Shown: positions 31,150 through 41,867, numbered from the stretch's first letter. The stretch: 64,000 nucleotides of DNA from Semisulcospira habei (GCA_036245525.1 BTPG01000002.1:120293582-120357581); one strand, 5' to 3'. Notes: generated by a model from the letters alone, not told the origin. Program-made: numbers and translations.

Positions 31150-31500
31150 CTTATCACAGTGACAATTTGTGAACCAGCAAAGCAAATTTTCACTGAGGTA
31201 ATTAATTATTAACTTATTTTTATTCTGGAAAAGGCGGCATGGTCAAACTGACGTGGACGTGCTTGTGCAGCCAATCTATTTCCAAGACCTCGACCTGCCC
31301 TTCCATTAAAAACCCCGGGTGTTTGGCTGCCCTATCTTTTATGCGATAAAAGTCCTGTAATGGCGCAATCGTGTGTCAACCGAATGAACTCCCGGATAGT
31401 TTATAATGACACCTTCTGAAAAGCGGTCGTGTTAAGAATGAGCGGGAGCCAATTTTAATTTTGCTGATATAATCATCTTCTTTTATGCCAGGAGTCTAAC

Positions 31501-31576
31501 TTAACACTACCAGTGCGCATGCAGCCACAAGTGCCGCTGTTCACAGTACCGGTGGCTGCGTGTGCAAGGGGGTTAA
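31501..31576. mobile_element. Hairpin element, family E, TTAA-bounded
   Basis: 76 bp from TTAACACTACCAGTGCGCAT to GGCTGCGTGTGCAAGGGGGTTAA. Confidence 0.82.
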
Positions 31577-31733
31577 CACGCTTCTTTCATCCCCAGAGCC
31601 AAATGTCTGACACTGCAGCGAAATCGTCTTTTACCTAAGCACTAAGCGAATTCGGAGTTCTTATTGGTTTAATGAAACCCCTTTCATGTTGTACAGCAGA
31701 AGTCGGTTTTGAGCGAGTATGAGAGATCAGTCT

Positions 31734-31809
31734 GGCTGTAGCCACCTAAATGATGGTCTTTAATGACAGGTGACACTGGAGCCGCTGAGAGAACACCTGT
31801 CCTTAAGAC
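31734..31809. repeat. Family I element, diverged
   Basis: GCCACCTAAATGATGGTCTT followed by ACAGGTG, then CACCTGTCCTTAAGACCAT. Related to the perfect hairpin at 39465-39536. Confidence 0.6.
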
Positions 31810-32212
31810 CATATTTTTTTTCTTTTAAAAAATAGTGTTTGCTCAAAACTGTTTTTACTACTGTCTAGCGTTATGGTGGTAAACTTTTCTGCCAGTTGGT
31901 GCTGTAACTGAAAAGGACAACCAAGCAGAGCGTCAGCGCTTTCGTGCCAACGCGCTCCATGATTCGATCACTGACCGCCTAAGTGTTTCTGGTGGGGACA
32001 ACGACGTCTGCAAGAAACAATCGGGCAGACGGAGGCCAGATAAAAGGTTATCTACATCGGGTATATGCTAGTACTCGGCTACTCAGTCCGCCGGGACCCA
32101 TTCACACAGGGGTAGGTCGGGCGTGTGTACGTTTGCGTGACCCTAAGCACGTCCAGCCAAGGTTCATTGATATGATTTGCCGATGAACTGGCGATGTGCG
32201 CTGCTCACTGTT

Positions 32213-32416
32213 TTAACTCATTCAGCCCGACGCACGTAGTCCCAAATTTTGGAGGCGTCATCTAACGCCGGGACTATGGACCTGTTGCAGGAGATGGATC
32301 GACCATAATTCAAGGGTAGTGCCAGATTAGCTTGGCGCCGACAGGCGCCAAGCTAATCTGGCACTACCCTTGAATTGTCATCTGCTGTAGTGCGTCAGGG
32401 CTGAATGGCGGGTTAA
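32213..32416. mobile_element. Hairpin element, family A, TTAA-bounded
   Basis: From TTAACTCATTCAGCCC to GGGCTGAATGGCGGGTTAA. Core arms CAAGGGTAGTGCCAGATTAG and CTAATCTGGCACTACCCTTG around CGCCGACAGGCG. Confidence 0.88.
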
Positions 32417-32539
32417 AAATTGGTAACCAAAAATATGATCTTCAAAATTGCAGCATTTGTTATTTCTCAGTTTCTCAGTTTTCCCCCCCTTTTCTACGAT
32501 GATGCTTTGACTGACTTTTCCATCAGTTCTGACACACTA

Positions 32540-32665
32540 GACCATGCTATAAATCGACTATTATATTCCAATGGTGATGTCAGAACAGCTTGGTGCCAAG
32601 AAGCACCAAGCTAGTATCATTCTGGAACCACCCTTGAACTATCATGGTTAAGCCAGTCTCCTGTT
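32540..32665. mobile_element. Hairpin element, family A (diverged)
   Basis: GTGATGTCAGAACAGCTTGG and CATTCTGGAACCACCCTTGA flank GTGCCAAGAAGCAC. Confidence 0.7.
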
Positions 32666-32887
32666 TTACATGTAATGTAGTCTTTACGGGGCGCAAACCC
32701 TAACTCAAATAACTTGATTTGAGAATTTTGACCCTAGAACTTAGCATAAGTAATTTCTGAATTTGATTGCATCCCTTGACAATACTGAAACATAAAGCAG
32801 AAACAATTGGAGCATTTTGCTTGATCCGCGATGCACTAGCCTCCCTCCTGGGACAGACACTGAAAGAGACAAGGGTCTTCGATGCAG

Positions 32888-33107
32888 TTAACTCATTCTA
32901 CCCCAACACCGAAATCCCAACATTTTGCCGTTGTCTTTTGAAGACCGTCTAACGTAGCGCAGGCCACAGGTCGACCATGATAGTTCAAGGGTGATGCAAG
33001 ACTGAATAGCTTGGCGCCCATAGGCGCCAAGCTATTCTGGCATCACCCTTGAACTATCATGGTCGATCTTTATCTTGCTGTGGTGTGTCCGGGGTAGAAT
33101 GAGTTAA
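32888..33107. mobile_element. Hairpin element, family A variant, TTAA-bounded
   Basis: From TTAACTCATTCTACCCC to GGGGTAGAATGAGTTAA. Both arms have GTGATG/CATCAC and the GAATAG/CTATTC form. This variant shares its end with the half copy at 9582-9655. Confidence 0.88.
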
Positions 33108-33660
33108 CGAGAGACGACTACCTCGAATCTGCATTGTGCTGACTCGGAACTGCAGTATCTGTGATTTGTGTGCTATAGCCTGACCTACTTCTGTGCCTTA
33201 GTGATGAATTCTGTGATTCAGTGGCGGAAAACTCCGGTCGGTATTGCCTGGCACTCAAGACCGGGCCCTACTTCTGTTCGGCATTTTACATGTTTAAGCC
33301 TAGGCCGGAATGGCCTTGGTCCCACCTGGCATGGACTACAAGACAAACATTACATTAGCCTGGTGCCGTGCCGGCACTGAAACTGTATCCCAGCGAGCAA
33401 AAGCGGGTCCTTGGGCCGACGTCGGCCCTATGACATTGTGTGCACTGGCGGGGGTTTGCGGCGGGTAGCCGGGATGCACACCAGGTACCTGTTGCCCAAA
33501 TGACGACTGAGTTGACTCTTAGTCTGGTTACTGGAGATACACGCTTCATTCACAGCTGAACACATCGTCCACCAATGTACTTTTAGGAGCTTTTCTAGTA
33601 TTCTTCCCGTTGGAAAAGTTTTTCTAAATGTCCGATACTTAGGACCTGCTCAGTCAAGCT
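33108..33660. other. Intergenic, one family G fragment
   Basis: GGGCCGACGTCGGCCC near 33413 resembles family G, in a GC-richer patch. No gene recognised. Confidence 0.4.
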
Positions 33661-33779
33661 AGGGTATGGATCCGGTTGCTCGGCACACAAACACGTTCAG
33701 TGGAACCCCCTTCCCTCCCCCCTGGATCCTGGGGATGAGGTGCATATGTTTGTCGGACACAATTGTCGAGAGGGAGGGG

Positions 33780-34135
33780 GGCGGAGGACTGAGGAGGGGC
33801 GGGGGGGGGGGGGGGGGGGTAGAGGTGTTATTACTGTTCATATTGACTGAGGATAGACGGAGCTGTGAAATAGAGGAAGGGCTGTTTCAACACCACAACA
33901 CTGTATGACCCCCACCCCCCCCCCCCACCCAACCCCCCAAAAAACAACAACAAACAAACAAACAAAAAACAACAACAAAAAAAACCAACCAACAACAAAA
34001 CCACACTGACGCTGAGTTTACTGCAGCGTCAGCGTTTTTTTTTTTGGGGGGGGGGGGGTGGGGGTGGGGGGTGGGGGTGGTTGGGGGTGAGATGAGATTG
34101 GGTGGGTGAGGGGGTGGGTGGGTGGTGGTGGTGTT
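33780..34135. repeat. Low-complexity G- and C-rich patch
   Basis: Poly-G 33800-33819, C-rich 33911-33937, an AAC-rich run, then TGGGGGTGGG repeats to 34135. Inverted G and C blocks 33911-34060 could pair. Confidence 0.85.
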
Positions 34136-34220
34136 GAAATTGTCCTCAACCGTGGTCACAAGAAAGAAAGCGCAACCTAGTCTCAGTCTACTCTCCCTAA
34201 CACTAACCGATGGCCTCTTC

Positions 34221-34300
34221 TAAACCAGGGCAGTGCCCGATTAGCTTGGCGCCTTTCAAGGCGCCCAGCTAGTCATGCAGTGGAGCAGCCAAGCTCGACT
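34221..34300. repeat. Degraded family A hairpin
   Basis: CAGTGCCCGATTAGCTTGGC, CTTTCAAGG, then CAGCTAGTCATGCAGTG. Confidence 0.55.
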
Positions 34301-35635
34301 GATCTGTCTCCCGCACTCAGTTGAGGCTGGAAGTGAGGGAGCCGCAGTTTTTCTTCGCGAAGATGTTCGTGGCAATGTCGCGATGCAGTGCATACACCGA
34401 AAAGAACACAGTATATAACTCAACGGACACAGAGATTACTCCGAACTGAGGCAGTCGCTACAGCTCCAAAAACACATGGCCCCACGAGCTCCTTAGCATC
34501 CGCGTTATCGCGGAATTGTTTATATTACAGCGGACGGCAGGCGAAGCCGTCCCGTTTCTCACTTTCCTTTTTTGTCCCTTGTCTCCTTGACTGCTTGCGC
34601 AAAATAAGGTGAATTTGTGTGAAATCATTGAAAATTCACATCAACTTCATTTAAAAACAAATGAACTCTAGCATTTTTTAGTGCGTGTACGGGTTAGCGC
34701 ATTTTTTGGGGAAACAATAGGCGCACAGGCCTCTTTTCGTGTTTGTCCTTGCTAAACTACAACATTCTTAGAGAGAGAAAGAGAGATGAAATGAAACTTT
34801 ATTAAGAGAGAGAGAAAAAAAAAAAAAACCAACAACAGCCTAGTGATAATAAAGTGTAAAAAATGGTTATAACTAAATAGTGTATACACGGTATAAGTGA
34901 AGACACAGTCGTACTATCCGTGAACTGAAAAACTCGAAAAGCTTTTGGTCAGGCATGGAGCCGCAGGAGCCAAAGGGAGGGGAGGAAATACGGTCGCAGC
35001 GGGTTTGATATGTGCCAGATATCTCTCACGACAGCTTGATGATAACTGACTCGCACCCACACTTGCCGGAATTCAGGGACCTTTTTTCTCTGTCCGTTGA
35101 GTTATAGACTGAACAGGGGTATCTGCTTTCTACGGTTAACTCGCGTTAGCAATAGACATAGAATCTCATAAGCCCTCGCACCTTGTGACTCGATCTTGAG
35201 CACACAGCCTGTGCTTTCGATACAGGGGTATTTTATCGTGTAGTTACATAATGTGAATCAAGTCGAACACTGAATTCGTGTCACGCTATGATTCCGGCAT
35301 GTAATGGAATCTCTGCCGGCTCAGGGACTCGCCATCAATGCCATACCGGCCACTGATTGCCGCTCAGCATAAGTAAAGCCAAAGGTGGTTCTACTGAGAC
35401 ACTGGGACATTGACGCGGCTGAGGTTCGGTGTTGGAAGAGTTAAATCTACAACGAAGAAGTGTTTTTGCCTGACTGACTGAAGAATCCAGCTGCCAAACT
35501 AGCGTCTTCTGCAGGTGACTTTCAAACTCCTAAGTTTTGTCACATCAGTTTTAGCGGCCCCTGATATCAGTCGAATTTAAAAACCATATCATGTTCTGAC
35601 TCGGAGTTGGAGTTATGACACAAAGCCGCAAATCG
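34301..35635. other. Intergenic, nothing firm
   Basis: AG-rich runs at 34766-34830 with AACTTTATTAAGAGAG resemble an eroded minus-strand LINE tail. A family C half (ATAGAATCTCATAAGCCC) lies at about 35157. No gene recognised. Confidence 0.4.
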
Positions 35636-35759
35636 GCTTTGACAGTTCAAGGGTAGTGCAAAACTGAGCAGCGGCTTGTCATTCCGGCGGCGCCTCAGAC
35701 CTGCATGGTGGCATATATCCTTGTTGAACAGCGATTGAACTACTATGCAGCTGTCGGTC

Positions 35760-35836
35760 ATGACACTGCTGGTTATCTCCCTAGATTCGCTACCGCTGTA
35801 CAGCGGTAACAAATCGAGGGAGACAACCAGTGTCAG
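35760..35836. mobile_element. Hairpin element, family H
   Basis: GACACTGCTGGTTATCTCCC and GGGAGACAACCAGTGTC are the arms, centred on TACCGCTGTACAGCGGTA. A family A half (GTTCAAGGGTAGTGCAAAAC) lies at 35646. Confidence 0.8.
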
Positions 35837-35849
35837 TAGTGCGCTAAAA

Positions 35850-37142
35850 AGCCGGCTATCATTAATGTCAGTTGCAACTTGAACAGAACTGAGTTGCTAC
35901 ACTGAAGGCTACTGAACGGTTCCACTACAGACAGGGCTAAAGTTAACCAGTCTTTTGCCTAGACTGGCCTTGCCGCAGGACAAACGTCGGAGACCGTTTT
36001 CTCCGTGTTTTCGGACGGCAGCCAGCTGACAGATGTGACATAACATTTCCTTCCTCTCGCATCCGACAGCCCATTGTTCAGATTTCGCACCATCGGTTAC
36101 CCTCGTCTTAACTATAGCTGCTTTTAGTCCAGAGAACCTCAGTAAGCAAAGTGCCCTCGGCCGCATTGAGTTGGCTTGGCGCTCACCGGCGGCCGCTGTG
36201 CGTAAGCTAACTGCGTCGATCAGACGTCGGCTTGAGGATCTTACGCGCATTGAGTGTTGGCACAACGTTACAAACCCGCCGCCGGCAACGCCGGAGAACT
36301 TTCTGGTGTTCGCGAGACCGCCGCTAAAGCAGCCACGTGCTTTTATTTATTTACAACCCAGCTGGTTGACCTAGTGAACCCTGAAGGGTCATATGACGTC
36401 ACACGTTTCGGTTAATGATATGAGAGGACGTTCGCCGCGGCTCCGACCTTGGTCGTGACATTGCACAAGCTATGTTTGAGCGAATTTCGTGGTTCCCGAA
36501 GCGTCACTTTTCATTCGCGCTGACAGGGTGTGTAGTTTAGGCATATGAGTTCAGACGGCTACCGTTAAAAAGGCTACATACGTTGAAATCGGTCTTGGAA
36601 TTATCCCTAACAAATCGGCGGCGGTGTCAGCGAACGACCTTGCAGGCGTGCGAGGGTCTAGGTCACGTCCGTAGCGCGTCACTGAGCTCGATCGGCGAGG
36701 AAAACACGAACACTTACGCACAGCACATTCAAAGGCGAGCCACTGTGACTATAGAACCACTGCCGACTATAAATAACGCCGACTACAGAGCGTGGAGTGC
36801 GTGTAGTGTTGAGGCTGTGCGCGGCGGTGGTGCTGTGCTGTGCTGCGTTAGTGTTTACGCCAACACCACCCCCTCACCTGCCTACCGGCCCCCACCATCA
36901 TGTTGACGAGTGTTCATAATACGGAAGCGCTGGGCTGTGTAACCACAAAGTCTCGCAGTCTCATTTCACGTGGAGTGGTGCTGCCTTCCTCGCCATGGCT
37001 TGTCTTCAATATTCGGGACTCTCTTCGTCTGTACGAAGCTGTGTGACGGTCAGTTTATTTTCTTCCTTCTGTGTACAGCGTGTTGGATCGAAACACGAGT
37101 GTTCACCGGCATCAGTAGCTAGTCGGGACTGGTCGGGCAATA
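35850..37142. other. Upstream region of PPP1R3
   Basis: GC-richer than the surroundings and free of hairpin elements. Contains the CRE-like site at 36394. Promoter and leader exons of PPP1R3 are expected here, but no start site or splice pattern could be fixed. Confidence 0.4.
36394..36401. promoter_or_regulatory. CRE-like TGACGTCA upstream of PPP1R3
   Basis: Perfect palindromic cAMP-response element, 742 bp before the first Met of the PPP1R3 frame and in GC-richer sequence than the surroundings. A role in transcription is inferred only. Confidence 0.3.
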
Positions 37143-38780
37143 ATGTACTTCTGTCCGTGCTCCTGCTCCAAACCGGACGGTGAAACAGAAGAGGATGTGT
37201 TGATTTGCTTGCCGAGAAATCTCTCCTACGTCGGCGAGAGTTATCTGGACCGTTTCAGTGTGAGCTCTGCGTTCGTGCATAATCCAAAAATAGAGAAACA
37301 GCTCCTGCAGGCAGATGTAGAGGAGCACTACTTAATAGCCGGCGCCAGCCACTGCGCAGAAGTGTTACAGATCGAGAAAGAACAACAGGGACATAATCAA
37401 CAACAACTACAACTCAAAAACGATCAAGCCATGGCAGACGACACGTCACTTAGAGACGAGACTTTGCTGTCTCGGACAATGTGTGGTCACGGTAGGGGTC
37501 CGGACGCTTGTGACATTAGTGCCACAGCCACGGTAACAATAAGGGCTTCCCGGTCCTCTACGAGGTACGCCAGGCCCCCTCCCTCCCCCTCCCTGTCCAT
37601 CCCTGCCTCCTTCCGACCCTACCTGAAGGTGGACACGAGGGGCGATAGCGATTTGGATGGGGTGACGGTCGATGGGTGTCGCGAGAAGGACTCGACGTGT
37701 GTGGTGGAATCTCCGGACTCGGACTTGGTGAGCGAAGAGGGGATCTTCGTCAACATGATGGACGACCTGGACGGGGACGGGGCCGACAGTGCTAACTGCA
37801 AGTCCACGGCCAGCGAGGCCAGCGACGACACGTGCGTGTCGGGCGACTCCATGTACTACAGTCCTGACGATCTGGGGTGTCTTGAAGACGAAGAGGCGCG
37901 GGCCGAGAGACAACAGACCCTGGAGGAGGCCGTGCAGCATGCGGCCATCAGCCTGCCCCCAGACCCTCCAGAACCCGGTACAGACTCAGACGTGCAGCTG
38001 ACAACCAAGGTTAGTGACATGAAAATCACGCTCAATGATATTCCCTTCTCCAAAGAGGAGAGGCAGCGATCCTTGCTGGACCTTGTCTCTCCCGACAGTC
38101 CCGTGTACGAGGATCGCGAGTTCAACTTCACCAAGGCGGAGCTACGTAAATCCGCATCCCTCAAGTCGTCCAAGACACCGCCCGGAACCCCGAGGCGTAA
38201 AAAGGTTGTGAGGTTCGCGGACGCCATGGGGCTGGACCTGGAGTCTGTGAGACACATCCTTAACCTCGAGTCCCCGCCCAAGATCCCGGCCTCCGCCATG
38301 AAGGATTTGCTGCCTGGTTTGGGTCAGGAGCGCAAGGAGATGGGGACAAAATACCTGACGCCGTGTTTTGAGCAGCCCGGGTGTGAGGGCACGTTCATCC
38401 AGCGGGTGCTGAGCGAGAAGGTGAGTCTGGAGAACGCCATCGCCGTCACGGGCACCAACATCACCGGCGTCGTCCGCGTGGCCAACATCTCTTTCCACAA
38501 GAACGTCCGCGTGCGCTTCACCACTAACGGCTGGACAACCTTCCACGACATCGCCGCCTCCTACGTTCAGAACTCGAACGACGGACCCACGGATCGCTTC
38601 AGCTTCAGCATCGTGGCACCAGCCGACTTCGTCCCCGGGTCAAAGTTGGAGTTTGCAGTGAACTTCTGCGCTAACGGGACAGAATATTGGGACAATAACC
38701 GCGGTAAGAACTACGTGTTCGAGTGCTTCGCCAAAACCATCCCCACTGAGGCGGAAAATTCATGGATGCATTTCCTCTGA
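37143..38780 (+). CDS. PPP1R3: PPP1R3-family glycogen-targeting subunit of protein phosphatase 1
   Basis: Single open frame of 545 residues. This family tethers PP1 to glycogen and steers dephosphorylation of glycogen synthase and phosphorylase. The PP1-docking RVxF-type site is KKVVRFAD near residues 353-360, followed by the family segment MGLDLESVRHIL. The last 140 or so residues form a CBM21 glycogen-binding domain, with VRVANISFHKNVRVRF, W..FHD and EYWDNNRGKNYVFEC. The N-terminal 340 residues are low complexity, Ser/Asp/Pro-rich and without a known domain. Start is uncertain: Met1 (37143) has a weak context, while Met97 (37431) has GCCATGG and gives 449 residues. Position beside LYRM4/FARS2 argues for the PPP1R3G lineage, but sequence alone places it only in PPP1R3. 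No introns are seen in the coding part. Confidence 0.93.
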   Translation: MYFCPCSCSKPDGETEEDVLICLPRNLSYVGESYLDRFSVSSAFVHNPKIEKQLLQADVEEHYLIAGASHCAEVLQIEKEQQGHNQQQLQLKNDQAMADDTSLRDETLLSRTMCGHGRGPDACDISATATVTIRASRSSTRYARPPPSPSLSIPASFRPYLKVDTRGDSDLDGVTVDGCREKDSTCVVESPDSDLVSEEGIFVNMMDDLDGDGADSANCKSTASEASDDTCVSGDSMYYSPDDLGCLEDEEARAERQQTLEEAVQHAAISLPPDPPEPGTDSDVQLTTKVSDMKITLNDIPFSKEERQRSLLDLVSPDSPVYEDREFNFTKAELRKSASLKSSKTPPGTPRRKKVVRFADAMGLDLESVRHILNLESPPKIPASAMKDLLPGLGQERKEMGTKYLTPCFEQPGCEGTFIQRVLSEKVSLENAIAVTGTNITGVVRVANISFHKNVRVRFTTNGWTTFHDIAASYVQNSNDGPTDRFSFSIVAPADFVPGSKLEFAVNFCANGTEYWDNNRGKNYVFECFAKTIPTEAENSWMHFL

Positions 38781-38784
38781 TTTC

Positions 38785-38865
38785 ATAACTCATTCGGGAC
38801 GTACTGCATTCGGATACACGGCTGAAGGCCGCGTATCCGAATGCAGCACGTCTCGAATGTGTTAA
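38785..38865. mobile_element. Hairpin element, family F, right after the PPP1R3 stop
   Basis: ACTCATTCGGGACGTACTGC and GCAGCACGTCTCGAATGTGTTAA pair around GGCTGAAGGCC. It starts about 5 bases past TGA, so it lies in the 3' UTR. Its right TTAA (38862-38865) starts a family E half. Confidence 0.85.
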
Positions 38866-38915
38866 CCCCTTGAAGTTGTGCGTGCAGCCACTCGGTGGTA
38901 CTGCTTCCAGAGGGT
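38862..38915. repeat. Family E half element
   Basis: TTAACCCCTTGAAGTTGTGCG followed by GCAGCCACTCGGTGGTACT; the right half is missing. Confidence 0.65.
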
Positions 38916-39114
38916 GACTGTCAAAGAAATAACCTAGAAAGAAAGGAGCAAGATTCCAAAGAAGCGCAAAGCAGTTTAATTGTGTGCATGTTCTTTAAAA
39001 ATCGTGCTTGGTTCTCGCTTGGTTATTTCTTCGTTGGATTATTCTCGGCCACTGGCATTTTCTACAGTACTGATGCTGCATGTACAGAGCGGGGGAAAGG
39101 AGTGGGGTGGGGTA

Positions 39115-39179
39115 ACCACACTGGATACCTCCCTCGATCTGCCGCAGGTGTAGCGTATAGAGGGAAGCAGCCGGTGTGA
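39115..39179. mobile_element. Hairpin element, family H (diverged)
   Basis: CACACTGGATACCTCCCTCG and GAGGGAAGCAGCCGGTGTG are the arms. Confidence 0.7.
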
Positions 39180-39303
39180 CGCTTCAGTCCTGAATAACAC
39201 CCCTAAATGAGGAACAGCAGGATGCTTTCATTGTTAGGAACTGTAGAGAGGCCGCGTAGAGTTTTACAACTGGGGGATCGGACGAATATGTTCTGACTGT
39301 GGT

Positions 39304-39307
<4 letters not shown>

Positions 39308-39341
<34 letters not shown>
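39308..39341. repeat. Poly-T tract
   Basis: About 34 consecutive T bases. Confidence 0.95.
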
Positions 39342-39464
39342 TGGAGCGTCGGATTGCCAGACCGAATTATAACTTGTGCTTAGCTTCAATACAGCAGAAC
39401 CTGCTTTCAGCGACCACCCTTTTTGGGGATCATTTGTCATTAAAGATCATTTGTCATTAAAAGT

Positions 39465-39536
39465 GGCACCTGTCTTTAGAGACCATCATTTAGGTGGCTG
39501 TAGCCACCTAAATGATGGTCTCTAAAGACAGGTGCC
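39465..39536. mobile_element. Perfect hairpin, family I
   Basis: Two 35-base arms, starting GGCACCTGTCTTTAGAGACC, are exact inverse copies separated by two bases. It sits inside a longer repeat (about 39390-39650) with AACCTGCTTTCAGCGACCAC. Confidence 0.92.
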
Positions 39537-39711
39537 AATTTTTGCCCTTCAACTTCAAGACTTGTTTTGAGAAAGCACCTGTCTCAGTTTTTAAGACCAC
39601 TGCTTTCGTCATGCGAAAAAGGTGGTTGCTCAAAACAGCGGATCAGCTGCACCCCTCTCTGTGGCGGTAACTGCACAGTTCAATGATTTCCGCAGTGTGA
39701 AGAGCCTGGGG

Positions 39712-39790
39712 CATTGAGAGCGAGAGGCATAGATTCTCACGAGCCCGTGCAGGCGCAGATGCTCATGAGAATCCATACCTCGTACAGTCG
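39712..39790. mobile_element. Hairpin element, family C
   Basis: GAGGCATAGATTCTCACGAG and CTCATGAGAATCCATACCTC pair around a GC-rich centre. Confidence 0.75.
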
Positions 39791-40225
39791 CTAGGGGCTC
39801 TGGAACAAAACTATCAACCGTGGATTAGTAGTGTTTCCGTTGCATATTCAGTTCTGGATTACCAGCAGACGGCCATGTGTTTTTGCGCTTGACTACGTAT
39901 ACTGGCTTAGCTTACAAACACCTTCGACGAAGAGCGTCGGCCTCATTACTGTATCAGCAGTTTTGAATGCGACCCTAAGCGTCTTCCTCTTCAGTTTTCT
40001 TCCTCTCGGAGTGGAAACCCCTATGAAAGGGGGGGGGGGGGGGGGGGAGGGGACGACCCACTGAGATGATTGGTTGTTAAAGGCGGGTCTACGAATTATA
40101 CACGATCTTTTGAGATCTGAATGAGAAAGATCATGTACTGTTTGATCCTGATATTATTGTTGGATTATACTGAACAGTTTGTAAAATGTTCCTTTAAGCT
40201 ACCTACCCATCCACCTACAGCTTCA

Positions 40226-40615
40226 CCCCCACCCGGGTCTGCCCTGGGGGACTTGGGTGGGGTTAACTACTTTTTAGTTCCCAGGGTCACCTTGGTCAGC
40301 CCCACAGGGTGGGTTTTCCTCTCTATTCTGGGGCATGAGTTTTTGTCTACCCGTGGTCCATTCACCTGTATTTTCCTATTTTAAACTGTCCCTACTGTCT
40401 GCGCTGCCTGTAGCTCTTGATATTGGATGTGTGTTGCTAAATGGTCTTAGCTTTATTTAGGCCCCATATCGTAGGTTTATTTAACGTATTGGACCGGCTG
40501 GCAACATACATTCAATGTTCTGTCTAGTTGTTTTTTTTTTCACAAGCAGCGCAGGCACGCCCTGAGAAAGCCTTGTTGCTGTCGGGACGTTAAGCAATGT
40601 ACAATCAATCAATCA
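40226..40615 (+). mobile_element. SINE copy 3, full length
   Basis: 390 bp flanked by the 13-bp duplication ACCTACAGCTTCA (40213-40225 and 40616-40628). Same body as the copy at 13453 and an AATCAATCAATC tail. Confidence 0.92.
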
Positions 40616-40628
40616 ACCTACAGCTTCA

Positions 40629-41288
40629 AGGGGAACACTAGTGAAGTGCTAGACTGGTGTTAAACAAACCTTTTTCCCAATGGGGTGGGAGTTATACTCA
40701 GTAGATGCTCTTTGTGTGTGATATAACTGATAAATTTTCAGTCATGTCTTTGAGCAGGGTGCACACTGTGCTGCTGAAGTGAACGCTTAGTTTTCCTATA
40801 GAGCTAGTGTACGCGTGTTGTCTTCTGTGCTACACTGACAAGTATCATAATAACTGTTACGAAACGAAAATCATATTTTGATCATCATCTGCTATTAATG
40901 TGTGATTCGTGTGTGTTCTTTACTACTGTGTGAGTGTACTTTACTTACAAGCTGTGGTAGATAACTTACAAGCTGTGGTGTGGTAGATAAATTGTATACG
41001 TTTTCCTCGATCTGTATATTAGTGCACTGTATTTATTTATTCTTCTCATGGTGCAATGACAAGAAAAAATAGATACTGTACACTCACACACATCCTAGTG
41101 AAAACGCATCAACAAACAATCTGTGTCCCATCCTTTGCTGTTTTCTGAAGAGATTCTTTCGATGTTACTGTGCATTTTTGGAATGTTTTGAGTGCAAAAC
41201 ATGAATTTTTTTCTCCACCGACTTTGAGTCCATTCGTTCAGTTGAGGTCGTGCCAGGTATCATCATTGTAGTGCATCTCAGTCTTTAA
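40629..41288. other. Intergenic, nothing recognised
   Basis: A short tandem duplication CTTACAAGCTGTGGT (about 40944-40985); otherwise unremarkable AT-rich sequence. Confidence 0.45.
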
Positions 41289-41380
41289 TTAACCTTTTGG
41301 CTGTCGGTCACGCATTTTGTCGAGGTGATTCCTGCAGGAATCACCTCAACAAAATGCGTGACCGACAGCCCAATTGTTAA
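41289..41380. mobile_element. Hairpin element, family D, TTAA-bounded
   Basis: 92 bp. Arms CTGTCGGTCACGCATTTTGT and ACAAAATGCGTGACCGACAG. Both arms carry GTCACGC where other copies have GTAGCG. Centre GATTCCTGCAGGAATC. Confidence 0.9.
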
Positions 41381-41777
41381 TCATTTATCGGTTTCCACTC
41401 TGGTATGTGATTCTTGACCGTACGAGTTCTACCAGAAGTTCTAAAAACATAAACCGGTGCATTTGCCTCAGCGTTTGAACTAATTGTGAATGGTGATGCT
41501 TGTGTCACAGTGAAAACTCCATATTAATATATTTGTTTTGTTTGTTGAATCATGCTTTCTACTCATTTCAGTTTCTGAATTTGTCCCATTCGTTTTTGTG
41601 ATTTTTTCCCCCGGGTTTTTGTAGGGATCCACACGTTTACCGCTGGCGATGAAAATCATGTTGCTGTATATGGGTTTGTGCTGTAAACGTTTTTCAGTGG
41701 TTTGTCAAGACTGATGGGTTTTTTTTTTTTTGTGTGTGTGTGTGATCGTAATTGTGCTAACTTTCGACGTCAATCTC

Positions 41778-41867
41778 TTAACCCTTAGACTGTCGGTAGC
41801 GTTTTTTGTCGCGATGATTCCTGCCGTAATCATCGCAACAAGAACCGCTACCGACAGCCAAGGGTAA
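41778..41867. mobile_element. Hairpin element, family D
   Basis: Starts TTAACCCTTAGACTGTCGG; arms GGTAGCG and CGCTACC; centre GATGATTCCTGCCGTAATCATC. The right TTAA is mutated to GTAA. Confidence 0.87.

Noticed and set aside
35909..36265. 118-residue minus-strand open frame upstream of PPP1R3
   Set aside because: No recognisable domain; likely chance in a GC-richer promoter region.
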